The notes under the pieces are model-generated. The model saw nothing but the letters and a program-made list of their open reading frames with translations. It did not search any database and had not been told where the DNA came from. From an uncultured Eggerthella sp. (GTDB lineage: Bacteria; Actinomycetota; Coriobacteriia; Coriobacteriales; Eggerthellaceae), in assembly GCA_900542265.1 (NCBI GenBank), contig UQML01000028.1, forward strand, positions 1 through 23,761: a stretch of 23,761 nucleotides of DNA. The letters run 5' to 3'. Shown here one piece after another: positions 15,209-22,298 of this stretch. Every line of letters begins with the position of its first letter. Positions within the stretch are counted from its first letter, which is position 1. Made by a program: the position numbers and the translations under genes.

Positions 15209-16112
15209 AATTGCTTATACCAAACATCATTCGCGTATGGCACGCATTAAACGCGTGCTGGTGATTGTTCTCTTTTTGAACTTAGCCGTTGCGCTTGCCA
15301 AGTATGGATATGGCAGTATCATGCAGTCTGCTGCTATGCGCGCTGATGGGATACATTCCTTTTTTGATTCAGTAGGTAACGTTGTTGGTTTAATTGGTAT
15401 CTCAATGGCAGCGCGTCCTGCTGATTCAAGTCACCCGTATGGTCACCATAAGTTTGAAACGTATGCTTCTCTCTTTATTGGTGCACTTTTAATTTTGGCC
15501 GCGGTTGAAGTTGGAAGTTCTGCCATTACTGACATCATCTCTCACGAGTCTTCAACTCATGTTACTGTTGCTTCGTATGGCGTGATGATAGCTACGCTCA
15601 TCGTCAATATCTCAGTTACGATCTATGAACATCATTGTGCGAAAAAGCTTGGTTCAGAAATCTTGTCTGCCGACGCGTCACACACGCTTTCAGACGTTCT
15701 CGTGTCGCTTGGCGTCATTGTCGGCTTTATCCTTGTTCAACTTGGTTTTCCGCTTGCTGATCCTATTATGGCGCTCATTGTCATGTGCATGATTCTCTAT
15801 ACAGCTTTTGATGTGTTTAAAACAGCATCCTTTACGCTTGCTGATCACGCACGTGTTCCTGAGGATGAGGTAAAGCAACTCATTGAGTCAATTGACGGAA
15901 TTCGTAATACTCATCGTATTCGTTCACGCGGTACTCAAGAAGAGGTATTCCTTGATCTTCACATCATTGTAGATCCGGAAATGACCGTAAAAGAAGCGCA
16001 TGATCTTTGCGATGGGGTAGAGGAGTTAGTTAAAAAAGACTATCCCAGCGTCAAAGATGTGACGATTCACGTTGAGCCTGATGAGCGTGATCAGTGTTCT
16101 CGTAATAATTAG
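15201..16112 (+). CDS. Cation diffusion facilitator transporter, probably zinc
   Basis: Proton-coupled metal exporter of the inner membrane, 303 aa with about six helices followed by a cytosolic metallochaperone-like domain. The two metal-site helices read ADGIHSFFD (His52-x3-Asp56) and ADASHTLSD (His161-x3-Asp165). In CDF proteins His/Asp at both sites fits Zn2+ (possibly Co2+ or Cd2+), whereas Mn2+ exporters usually have Asp at the first position. HPYGHHKFET is the family loop motif. The C-terminal domain from about 215 has DLHIIVDPEMTVKEAHDLCDGVEE and VTIHVEPDE. ATG 15201 overlaps the elp3-like stop, so it is probably co-transcribed with it; a functional link is not obvious. Its 3' end overlaps the convergent LysR gene by 62 nt. 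Confidence 0.92.
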   Translation: MAEIAYTKHHSRMARIKRVLVIVLFLNLAVALAKYGYGSIMQSAAMRADGIHSFFDSVGNVVGLIGISMAARPADSSHPYGHHKFETYASLFIGALLILAAVEVGSSAITDIISHESSTHVTVASYGVMIATLIVNISVTIYEHHCAKKLGSEILSADASHTLSDVLVSLGVIVGFILVQLGFPLADPIMALIVMCMILYTAFDVFKTASFTLADHARVPEDEVKQLIESIDGIRNTHRIRSRGTQEEVFLDLHIIVDPEMTVKEAHDLCDGVEELVKKDYPSVKDVTIHVEPDERDQCSRNN

Positions 16113-17037
16113 CTACAGTGGGGTTTGCCACAATATAGGAACGAAGCAACTCCAAATAGCGCACTGCCAGCATGCTTAATGGGTTTTGTTCATGATGGAT
16201 GTAGCCGACTGTCATTTTCTCATCTGATTGAAGAGGGATAGCAACAATGCCGGTATTCATCTCTTCTGAAAGAACACCTGTTGAAATGGTATAGCCATTA
16301 TGATGGGTTAAAAGATTAGAGAGTGTGCCTCTATCAGAGATGGCTATGGTTTGTTTATGGTTCAAATGAGAAAGTGGTTCTTCTGAGAAGAAGAATGAGT
16401 TTTCAATACCTTGTTCGAAAGAATAGCGTGGGTAGTCTTCCAGGTCATCAGGAACAATAAAGTCTTTTTGCGCAAGGGGATGATTTTCTCCTACAAAGAC
16501 ATGAGGGTTTGCTTGAAAGAGAGGGACAAATTCAAGACCGGCACTGGTAAATGTTTTAGTAAGGACGTTAGTGTTGTAGTTTGATAGATAAAGGATGCCT
16601 AATTCTGAACGGAAATTTTTGGTGTCTTCAATAATTTCACCGGTGCGTGTTTCTCTAAACTCAAAATCATATTCTTCTGCTTCAAATTCTTCGCAGAGTT
16701 CAATGAAGGCGCGGAGCGTGAATGCGTAATGCTGTGTTGAAATAGCAAAACGTCCACTTGCATTGTTTTTATTATCTGAATAGCGACGTTCAAGAAGGTC
16801 AACTTGCTCAACAACCTGGCGAGCATATCCTAAAAATTCAATACCGTCACTGGTGAGGGTAATTCCTCGATTGGTGCGGTTAAAAATAGCAATTCCCAGT
16901 TCCCGTTCTGTTTCTTTGATAGCACTTGAGAGGGAAGACTGAGATACAAACAAGTTTTGAGCAGCCGCGTTAATAGAGCCGCATTCAGCAACTTCAATAA
17001 TGTATCTAAGTTGTTGTAAGGTTACTTCAGATCGCAT
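16051..17037 (-). CDS. LysR-family transcriptional regulator
   Basis: 328-aa regulator. The N-terminal winged helix-turn-helix (about 7-66) reads LQQLRYIIEVAECGSINAAA, LFVSQSSLSSAIKETERELG and FNRTNRGITLT, as in LysR proteins. A linker helix and a two-lobed periplasmic-binding-like effector domain follow to about 310. ATG 17037 is preferred to TTG 17052 because AAAGGTG sits 5 nt before it. The gene converges on the CDF gene, and both C-termini are encoded in the shared 62 bp. There is no divergently transcribed gene to suggest the classic LysR target; upstream are only the tRNA terminator and tRNA-Gly. The effector and regulon cannot be inferred. Confidence 0.9.
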   Translation of the reverse strand: MRSEVTLQQLRYIIEVAECGSINAAAQNLFVSQSSLSSAIKETERELGIAIFNRTNRGITLTSDGIEFLGYARQVVEQVDLLERRYSDNKNNASGRFAISTQHYAFTLRAFIELCEEFEAEEYDFEFRETRTGEIIEDTKNFRSELGILYLSNYNTNVLTKTFTSAGLEFVPLFQANPHVFVGENHPLAQKDFIVPDDLEDYPRYSFEQGIENSFFFSEEPLSHLNHKQTIAISDRGTLSNLLTHHNGYTISTGVLSEEMNTGIVAIPLQSDEKMTVGYIHHEQNPLSMLAVRYLELLRSYIVANPTVANYYENTDHAHQAQRESSHL

Positions 17038-17108
17038 GTGATCACCTTTCAACGTACATTTTTGAGAGCTGAAACAACATGCGCTTATAACCTTTATGCC
17101 TTTGCTAC

Positions 17109-17135
17109 AAAAAAGACCGCCTGTATGAGGCGGCC
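17109..17135 (-). terminator. Terminator of the tRNA-Val/tRNA-Gly operon
   Basis: On the minus strand GGCCGCCT pairs with AGGCGGTC around CATAC (plus 17115-17135), then a run of T (plus A-run 17109-17114). It isolates the LysR gene from the tRNA transcript. Confidence 0.9.
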
Positions 17136-17147
17136 TTGAAATTTAAA

Positions 17148-17223
17148 TGGAGCGGACGACGGGGTTCGAACCCGCGACCCCAACCTTGGCAAGGTTGTGC
17201 TCTACCAGCTGAGCCACGTCCGC
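17148..17223 (-). tRNA. tRNA-Gly (GCC), copy 1
   Basis: 76 nt with encoded CCA. Acceptor GCGGACG/CGTCCGC, anticodon stem CAACC/GGTTG with loop TTGCCAA, so the anticodon is GCC. Its sequence is identical to the plus-strand copy at 19480-19555. It follows tRNA-Val in one minus-strand operon, 19 nt apart. Confidence 0.97.
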
Positions 17224-17242
17224 ATGTTGTAGCAAAGTAAAA

Positions 17243-17317
17243 TGGTGGGCGATACTGGGATCGAACCAGTGACCTCTACCGTGTCAAGGTAGCGCTCTCC
17301 CCCTGAGCTAACCGCCC
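17243..17317 (-). tRNA. tRNA-Val (GAC)
   Basis: 75 nt with encoded CCA. Acceptor GGGCGGT pairs with ATCGCCC (one G-U). Anticodon stem CTACC/GGTAG with loop TTGACAC gives anticodon GAC. T-arm CTGGTTCGATCCCAG. First gene of a Val-Gly minus-strand operon. Confidence 0.97.
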
Positions 17318-17352
17318 TTGTATAAGGCAATTACTTTGTTCAGCGGTTGATT

Positions 17353-17380
17353 AGTATACTAGATTCATCCCCATCGTCAA
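17353..17380 (-). promoter_or_regulatory. Promoter of the tRNA-Val/tRNA-Gly operon
   Basis: On the minus strand TTGACG (plus 17375-17380), 16-nt spacer, TATACT (plus 17353-17358), 35 nt before the tRNA-Val 5' end. It is a strong stable-RNA type promoter that sits directly behind the racemase-family gene, which shows no terminator of its own. Confidence 0.8.
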
Positions 17381-17402
17381 TAGATTTAGTCCAACAATTC
17401 TA

Positions 17403-18164
17403 TTAGAAATATCCGTAATACGGTTTTTGTACCACGGCAGTATATGCCCACTTGATGAGCGTTATAAAGTCAAATACTGGAAGCCCGGTTGCTTGCTGGA
17501 TTGTGCAGGCATATGGGGGGAGATCGCTACATTCAAGAAGAATTGCGCCAATATCAGGATTGTCCTTTTTGAGATCAATCGCGATTTTAGCAAGGTCTTG
17601 CGTGAGCTTTTTGTTATCAAGCTCGGATTTGCCCCAGCGGATGGGAGCAAAGCTTTCAAGCGAACCAACATCTTGAACGATGAGTTTGCCGAAATTGCCA
17701 CCTACGCGCTCGATGACGGGAGGGGTGATATTGTCGCCACTTGCGGCAAATACGGCAATTTTTTGACTTTGCTTTAAGCCAAGTTGGATAAGAGGGAGTT
17801 GGCAAAGACTTGACATAAAAACAGGAATATCGACAGCATTAGCTACTTGCTCTTGAAAGTGAACAAAGTAGCCACAAGCTCCTACCAAGGCTCGTACACC
17901 TTCTGCTTCAAGCTCTTTGGCTGCAGCAACAATTTGATCCTCAAGTTCTGATGAGCCTTCGAAGAGTTGCTCAATTTCAAAGGTGACTTTTTTGTACAGC
18001 ACGGGGAAGGGAAAGGTTGTTGCGTTAACCACATTGCCGGGAAGTTTGGGATAAACCAAATCCACGGCAATGATGCCTATTGCGTGACCTGAGGTGTAAT
18101 GAGCCGGTACTGAATGTGTACCTTGAAGAGCAGACCCGTCGTCAATATATCCTTGCCAATGCAC
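17403..18164 (-). CDS. Aspartate/glutamate racemase superfamily protein
   Basis: 253-aa cytosolic protein. Its closest general resemblance is to the Asp/Glu/hydantoin racemase superfamily, whose members use two opposed cysteines for proton transfer or maleate-type chemistry. Both are visible: Cys97 in LVGACGYFVHF and Cys212 in AILLECSDLPPYA. An N-terminal segment KLPGNVVNATTFPFPVLYKKV (from about 40) is typical of uncharacterised members that are not dedicated glutamate racemases (MurI). The start is GTG 18164 with GAGG about 10 nt upstream. It is divergent from the MetQ-like lipoprotein gene; the shared 277-bp gap has a tandem repeat. A role in amino-acid use is plausible but the substrate is unknown. 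Confidence 0.75.
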   Translation of the reverse strand: MHWQGYIDDGSALQGTHSVPAHYTSGHAIGIIAVDLVYPKLPGNVVNATTFPFPVLYKKVTFEIEQLFEGSSELEDQIVAAAKELEAEGVRALVGACGYFVHFQEQVANAVDIPVFMSSLCQLPLIQLGLKQSQKIAVFAASGDNITPPVIERVGGNFGKLIVQDVGSLESFAPIRWGKSELDNKKLTQDLAKIAIDLKKDNPDIGAILLECSDLPPYACTIQQATGLPVFDFITLIKWAYTAVVQKPYYGYF

Positions 18165-18202
18165 GATAGCATCGCCTCACTTTCACAATCTGTATGATTG
18201 AA

Positions 18203-18228
18203 AGCCTATCAGGTAAGCCTATCAGATA
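18203..18228. repeat. 13-bp tandem repeat between racemase-family and metQ-like genes
   Basis: AGCCTATCAGGTA (18203-18215) is followed directly by AGCCTATCAGATA (18216-18228), differing at one base. It lies 39 bp upstream of the racemase-family start and could be a pair of regulator sites. The rest of the 18165-18441 gap holds the lipoprotein promoter and no ORF I can support. Confidence 0.6.
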
Positions 18229-18354
18229 ACGACGAAAATAACACTTTCGGATATGCTTGACGAGCACTCTCGGGTGTGCTTGCCAATGACCTATCACGAC
18301 CTCAGCAGCAACCCACTAATAACTAGTTAACTCATTTGACGATAACCAGCTCCC

Positions 18355-18382
18355 TTGACCATCAAATGCGTTGTCTTATTAT
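18355..18382 (+). promoter_or_regulatory. Promoter of the MetQ/NlpA lipoprotein gene
   Basis: TTGACC (18355-18360), 16-nt spacer, TATTAT (18377-18382). It leaves a leader of about 53 nt before ATG 18442. I see no SAM or T-box riboswitch elements in that leader. Confidence 0.6.
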
Positions 18383-18441
18383 GTTTCTTGCTTTACAACA
18401 CATATCTATGTCCCCCGGATAATCGAAAGGAAATCCAATCC

Positions 18442-19278
18442 ATGACAAGCATTAAAAGTCTTACCAAGATTGCAGCAGTTGTCTTTGCAGCAGTTTTAGC
18501 TCTTTGTGTAACGCTTCTCAGCGGTTGCTCAAATGACTCTAAATCCGAAGACAAGACTATCACTATTGCTGCAGTTCCTACTCCTCATGCAGAAATCTTA
18601 AACGAGGTTGTTGCACCGGCTCTTAAGGACAAGGGTTATACCTTAGAGGTAAAAGAATTTACTGATTACGTTCAGCCTAACACCGTTACCGAAGAGGGCG
18701 AGGTTGATGCTAATTACTTCCAACATGGCCCTTACCTTGAAGATTTTAATGAGCAAAATGACACTCATTTAGTAAGTGTTGCTTCTGTCCACTATGAGCC
18801 TTTTGGACTTTACTCCACTAAGTATACTGATGTTGCTCAAATTCCTGATGGTGCAACCATTGCTGTACCTAACGACACAACCAATGAGGCACGTGCTCTT
18901 CTTTTGTTAGAGCAGGAGGGTCTTATTAAGCTCAATCCTGATGCTGGCGTAACCGCTACGATCAACGATATTGTTGAGAATCCTAAGAACTTGCAGATCC
19001 GTGAGCTTGAGGCTGCTGTTGTTCCAACCGTTATCGATGATGTTGACGCAGCTGCTGTAAACGCTAACTACGCACTTGAGGGTAACCTCATGGACAAGCA
19101 GATTGCGGTTGAGGACCCCAATGGTCTTGCTGCCCAGACCTACGCTAACTTGATTGTTGTTAAAGAAGGCAATGAGAATCTTGACAAAATTAAAGCTCTC
19201 GTAGAGGTAATTAATTCTGATGAGGTTCGTGATTACATCAATCAAAATTACAATGGAGCAGTAGTTCCTTCTTTCTAA
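18442..19278 (+). CDS. MetQ/NlpA-family substrate-binding lipoprotein
   Basis: Membrane-anchored binding protein of a MetNIQ-type ABC importer, usually for methionine. ATG 18442 is chosen over upstream TTG 18355 because AAAGGA lies about 10 nt upstream and it gives a proper lipoprotein signal: KSLTK, a hydrophobic core, then lipobox LLSGC with Cys29. The mature part shows the family pattern: TITIAAVPTPHAEILNEV, VDANYFQHGPYLEDFNEQN, VHYEPFGLYSTKYTDVAQIPDGATIAVPNDTTNEARALLLL, and LEAAVVPTVIDDVDAAAVNANYAL. It has 278 aa, which is normal. No metN ATPase or metI permease gene adjoins it, so it must work with a transporter encoded elsewhere or bind another ligand. A terminator follows at 19311. Confidence 0.9.
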   Translation: MTSIKSLTKIAAVVFAAVLALCVTLLSGCSNDSKSEDKTITIAAVPTPHAEILNEVVAPALKDKGYTLEVKEFTDYVQPNTVTEEGEVDANYFQHGPYLEDFNEQNDTHLVSVASVHYEPFGLYSTKYTDVAQIPDGATIAVPNDTTNEARALLLLEQEGLIKLNPDAGVTATINDIVENPKNLQIRELEAAVVPTVIDDVDAAAVNANYALEGNLMDKQIAVEDPNGLAAQTYANLIVVKEGNENLDKIKALVEVINSDEVRDYINQNYNGAVVPSF

Positions 19279-19310
19279 GTTGAACTACTGAACAGCTTAT
19301 TTGCTGACCT

Positions 19311-19349
19311 AAGAGCTCATTGGTATTTTGCCGATGGGCTCTTTTATTT
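19311..19349 (+). terminator. Terminator of the MetQ-like gene
   Basis: AAGAGCTCATTGG (19311-19323) pairs with CCGATGGGCTCTT (19331-19343) around TATTTTG: 13 bp with two G-U pairs, followed by TTATTTC. The stretch from 19350 to the tRNA promoter at 19442 holds nothing I can identify. Confidence 0.85.
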
Positions 19350-19441
19350 CGTATCATATTGCCGGCATGCCATCGCCTTATGCCGCCTACCCTTAAAAAC
19401 TCCCAAAAGCAGAAAGGTTTTCACGTTCGCAAAAATAAGGG

Positions 19442-19469
19442 TTGCGCAGGCTCTTTGATTTTGTATAAT
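19442..19469 (+). promoter_or_regulatory. tRNA-Gly copy 2 promoter
   Basis: TTGCGC (19442-19447), 16-nt spacer, perfect TATAAT (19464-19469), 10 nt before the tRNA 5' end. Confidence 0.75.
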
Positions 19470-19479
19470 AGACAGGCAC

Positions 19480-19555
19480 GCGGACGTGGCTCAGCTGGTA
19501 GAGCACAACCTTGCCAAGGTTGGGGTCGCGGGTTCGAACCCCGTCGTCCGCTCCA
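19480..19555 (+). tRNA. tRNA-Gly (GCC), copy 2
   Basis: 76 nt with encoded CCA, anticodon GCC. It is base-for-base the same as the minus-strand gene at 17148-17223, making a 76-bp inverted repeat 2.26 kb apart. Flanking sequence differs beyond two bases. Confidence 0.97.
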
Positions 19556-19565
19556 TTCACAAAAT

Positions 19566-19592
19566 AACCGACCCATTCGGATCGGTTTTTTT
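19566..19592 (+). terminator. Terminator-like hairpin between tRNA-Gly and tRNA-Cys
   Basis: AACCGA (19566-19571) pairs with TCGGTT (19582-19587); a further CC/GG pairing inside follows one mismatch. Seven T run to 19592, only 3 nt before tRNA-Cys. Confidence 0.65.
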
Positions 19593-19595
19593 AAT

Positions 19596-19669
19596 GGCGA
19601 CGTGGCCAAGTGGTAAGGCAGAGGCCTGCAAAGCCTTTACCCCCGGTTCGAATCCGGGCGTCGCCTCCA
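19596..19669 (+). tRNA. tRNA-Cys (GCA)
   Basis: 74 nt with encoded CCA. Acceptor GGCGACG/CGTCGCC, anticodon stem GAGGC/GCCTT with loop CTGCAAA, anticodon GCA. T-arm CCCGGTTCGAATCCGGG. No promoter is visible in the 40 nt after tRNA-Gly. Confidence 0.97.
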
Positions 19670-19681
19670 TAAATAATATAG

Positions 19682-19705
19682 AGCTCCCCCATGGGGAGCT
19701 TTTTT
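19682..19705 (+). terminator. Terminator after tRNA-Cys
   Basis: AGCTCCCC (19682-19689) pairs perfectly with GGGGAGCT (19693-19700) around CAT, followed by T-run 19700-19705. Confidence 0.93.
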
Positions 19706-19788
19706 GATATTTATTCAATATTTTAAAACTTGTAGAAGATCAATAAACTGCAAAAAATAGAGCGCGAACGGAATGAATAGCTTTATAT

Positions 19789-19818
19789 AAAAATAACCCC
19801 CAATTTTTGGGGGTTATT
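19789..19818 (-). terminator. Terminator of the acyl-CoA dehydrogenase gene
   Basis: AATAACCCCC (19792-19801) pairs perfectly with GGGGGTTATT (19809-19818). Read on the minus strand the stem is followed by T-rich sequence, 35 nt beyond the acyl-CoA dehydrogenase stop. Confidence 0.85.
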
Positions 19819-19853
19819 AAAACTATCAGACAAAAATGTATGAAGTTGTTTTA

Positions 19854-21068
19854 TTAGCACTCGCAGTAGTTTGGCTCTACATAGTGGAGCTGACCATTGT
19901 GGCGGATGCACTCACGTGCGATGGTAATGCGCTGTACGGTAGGTGCGCCTTCTTCAAGCCACATAGCGCGAGAGTCGCGATACAAGCGCTCGGTAGGACC
20001 ATAAGGAGAATCCTCAAAGTAACCGTCGCCACCGAAGATCTCGAGCATCTCATCAGCAACCAAGCGAGTTGAATCGATGGAGAAGAGCTTGCAGATAGCT
20101 GCTTTCTCGTCAATGTCATCATCAAATGGATTGTTGTCGAAGGTGTATGCAAAGTCATAAACCAAGCAACGAAGAGCATGAATCATCATCTGCATATTAG
20201 CAATCTTAACGCGGATTGCCTGACGATCGATAATAGGCTTGCCAAAAGTTACACGGTCATGAGCACGAGCGAGAGAAATCTCAAGCATGCGCTGGCACAT
20301 ACCAAGGTTAGAAGTTGCAATGTGTACACGAGATACGCTCAAGGAGTGAATTGCTACTTCCATGCCTTGTCCAACTTCGCCCAAGAGATACATTGGGTCG
20401 AGCTTTACGTTGGTCATCTTGATACCAGCATGACCAGCACCACGGCAACCCATCATGTGAGGCATAGGGATGAGTTCAAAGCCTGGGGTGTCTACTGGTA
20501 CAAAGAATGCGGAAAGACGAGAGTCTTTAGGATCATCTGGATCAGTTACTGCAATGATATAGGTGAAGTCAGAGCAGTCAGTGTGAGAGATGAGCCATTT
20601 CTCACCATTGAGAATCCAGTTGCCATCCTCGTCCTGAACAGCAGTGGTGTGAATGTCAGCACCCGTGCCGCCAGTCTTTTCAGTAATAGCAAAGTTGCAG
20701 TAGATGGTCTTGTCCTGGAACTTGTCCATGTACATCTCTTTAAGCTCTGGCTTACCATAGTCATCAAGGATGCGCCAGTTCATATCTGCTGCATGATGGA
20801 GATGCATACGCATTCCGCCAGGTCCACGAGAGAACTCTTCCTGAACTTTCAAGATCTCAAGTTCGTTAAGATTCCATCCGCCGTACTCTTCAGGAAGATA
20901 GAAACGATACAAATCGTTCTTTTTTGCGAGTTCGTAGAACTCCTCTGGGAAGGTGTTTGTTACCTCAATCTCCTTCTGCATTTCCTCGAATGGTCCCTCT
21001 GCCAATTCGCGAATTTGCTTAAGGTAGGCTTCAAACATTTCGTCAGTGATAGTTGCTTTAGGGTTCAT
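19854..21068 (-). CDS. Acyl-CoA dehydrogenase family flavoprotein
   Basis: 404-aa FAD enzyme of the acyl-CoA dehydrogenase superfamily, which interconverts acyl-CoA and 2-enoyl-CoA. Start ATG 21068 has AGGAGG 4 nt upstream. Order: helical N-domain with FYLPEEYGGWNLNELEIL; the flavin-contacting FAITEKTGGTGADIHTTAV and WILNGEKWLISHTDCSDFTYII; GQGMEVAIHSLSVSRVHIATSNLG; RVTFGKPIIDRQAIRVKIANM; EIFGGDGYFEDSPYGPTERLYRDSR; and WLEEGAPTVQR, where Glu372 or Glu373 is at the place of the usual catalytic base. No electron-transfer flavoprotein, CoA-ligase, CoA-transferase or hydratase gene adjoins it, so the substrate is unknown; it could serve as an enoyl-CoA reductase in an anaerobe. A strong ribosome site and its own terminator suggest an independently and well expressed gene. 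Confidence 0.88.
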   Translation of the reverse strand: MNPKATITDEMFEAYLKQIRELAEGPFEEMQKEIEVTNTFPEEFYELAKKNDLYRFYLPEEYGGWNLNELEILKVQEEFSRGPGGMRMHLHHAADMNWRILDDYGKPELKEMYMDKFQDKTIYCNFAITEKTGGTGADIHTTAVQDEDGNWILNGEKWLISHTDCSDFTYIIAVTDPDDPKDSRLSAFFVPVDTPGFELIPMPHMMGCRGAGHAGIKMTNVKLDPMYLLGEVGQGMEVAIHSLSVSRVHIATSNLGMCQRMLEISLARAHDRVTFGKPIIDRQAIRVKIANMQMMIHALRCLVYDFAYTFDNNPFDDDIDEKAAICKLFSIDSTRLVADEMLEIFGGDGYFEDSPYGPTERLYRDSRAMWLEEGAPTVQRITIARECIRHNGQLHYVEPNYCEC

Positions 21069-21359
21069 GTGGCCTCCTTGCTATTAGTAACTATCAACTC
21101 TTATTGAGTGCGCTCATTTTTAAGCGCAGTACTATTGTGCGAAATTAGAAGCTATATTTCCAGTTGGACACGGTTAAAACATATCTATTTTTTGAGAATC
21201 TCGCGATATTCATAATGTTTTAATAATGATAGTGAGAACTATATATCACCAAAAGTTATAGAACGAAAATACTACTTATAAGTTGCGATTGTATACTTTC
21301 TCCAAATAAGAAAAATATGCAGAAACTATGAAGGTAAAAGAGCAGATTATCGTAAGAAA
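21069..21359. promoter_or_regulatory. AT-rich intergenic region upstream of the acyl-CoA dehydrogenase
   Basis: 291 bp without a supportable ORF. It must hold the minus-strand promoter for the acyl-CoA dehydrogenase and the 3' end of the upstream membrane-protein transcript, but several equally weak AT-rich -10 candidates prevent a choice. A short inverted repeat, TGCGCT (21109-21114)/AGCGCA (21123-21128), lies about 41-60 bp before the start codon and could be an operator. Confidence 0.45.
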
Positions 21360-22145
21360 TTATGAATGAAAGATACGTACGACAACATAAGAGGCAGTGC
21401 TCGGAAGACCATCAATTGCATACATTTCAGATAGTGGGCAGGCTCCTATGCGCCAGGTAAGAGGTCCTTCAGCGCTTTGGATTTCGCCAATAAAATAGGT
21501 GTTGCCATGTTGGTCTACGCCTTGTGCGGTGACGGTAGCATTCCCAAGACCAAATTCGGTACGTGCCATCTCCACTGCTTCTTGATCAGTTGTGCTTGCA
21601 AAGCTTGCATATCGAATGCGGAGTTCGTAACCGCCTTGAACACGAAGGGTTAGTTGCCAACTACCATTTAAAAGGGTTGCAGCTTCACTTGCATTAAGCT
21701 TGTCAATACCTTGACTATAGAGCGCACCAGCTGTGAGTAAGTCAACCCCATCGGGAAGTTTAATAACATCAAGTCCGCCTAACGATTTCTGTTCAGAAGA
21801 GGTGGCGTTGTAGTATGAGATATGGTTTGAATCAAGGTAAGAGACGATATCGTCAGCAGAGAGAAGAGCAATTTGCTCTGCTTGAGGAAAATCGTAGGCT
21901 TGTTCTTGCAGTGCTTCTTCAACTGGCGCCTGAGAAAAAGAGGTGGTATGAGTAAAAAGAGGAACGATTTTGAAGAATACAAAAAGACCTAAGGCAAGAG
22001 CAATTGCGGCCATCACGACAAGGAATGCTTTTTTGCGTGTAGACATGCCGGCTTTTTTGGCTAATGATTTTTGGTCAAGATAGGTTATGCGTCCCTCAGT
22101 TTCATAAAGGGGGTTAGCCGGTGATTGTTGAGGTTTCTGTGTCAC
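21360..22145 (-). CDS. Hypothetical single-pass membrane protein
   Basis: I do not recognise this family. GTG 22145 is preferred to TTG 22172 because GAGAGG lies 8 nt upstream; this gives 261 aa. The first 38 residues are polar with basic KKAGMSTRKK, then one membrane helix at about 39-60 (KAFLVVMAAIALALGLFVFF). The remaining 200 residues should lie outside the cell by the positive-inside rule. That domain is acidic and polar and has two halves, around SADDIVSYLDSNHISYY and LRVQGGYELRIRYASF...AVEMARTEFGLG. No lipobox, catalytic motif or repeat is evident. It is transcribed toward the acyl-CoA dehydrogenase but 291 bp away, and is divergent from terC. Confidence 0.7.
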   Translation of the reverse strand: MTQKPQQSPANPLYETEGRITYLDQKSLAKKAGMSTRKKAFLVVMAAIALALGLFVFFKIVPLFTHTTSFSQAPVEEALQEQAYDFPQAEQIALLSADDIVSYLDSNHISYYNATSSEQKSLGGLDVIKLPDGVDLLTAGALYSQGIDKLNASEAATLLNGSWQLTLRVQGGYELRIRYASFASTTDQEAVEMARTEFGLGNATVTAQGVDQHGNTYFIGEIQSAEGPLTWRIGACPLSEMYAIDGLPSTASYVVVRIFHS

Positions 22146-22298
22146 GAGGTTAACCTCTCTTACTACTTTCAAACAAAACAGTTGCAGATTATCGAACTGT
22201 ACTGATTATCTAGTGCAAGTATACGTATCATTAGGTATTGCTGAAAGAACATAGTAATACTGTAAGGTATTTGTGAGTCCATTTGAGGAACAACAATC

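Noticed and set aside
17352..17361. Perfect palindrome TAGTATACTA as a possible operator.
   Set aside because: It coincides with the TATACT -10 box of the tRNA-Val operon, which explains the symmetry.
20178..21107. A 309-codon plus-strand open frame opposite the acyl-CoA dehydrogenase gene.
   Set aside because: It is antisense to a clearly conserved enzyme, its translation has no recognisable family pattern, and no ribosome site precedes it.
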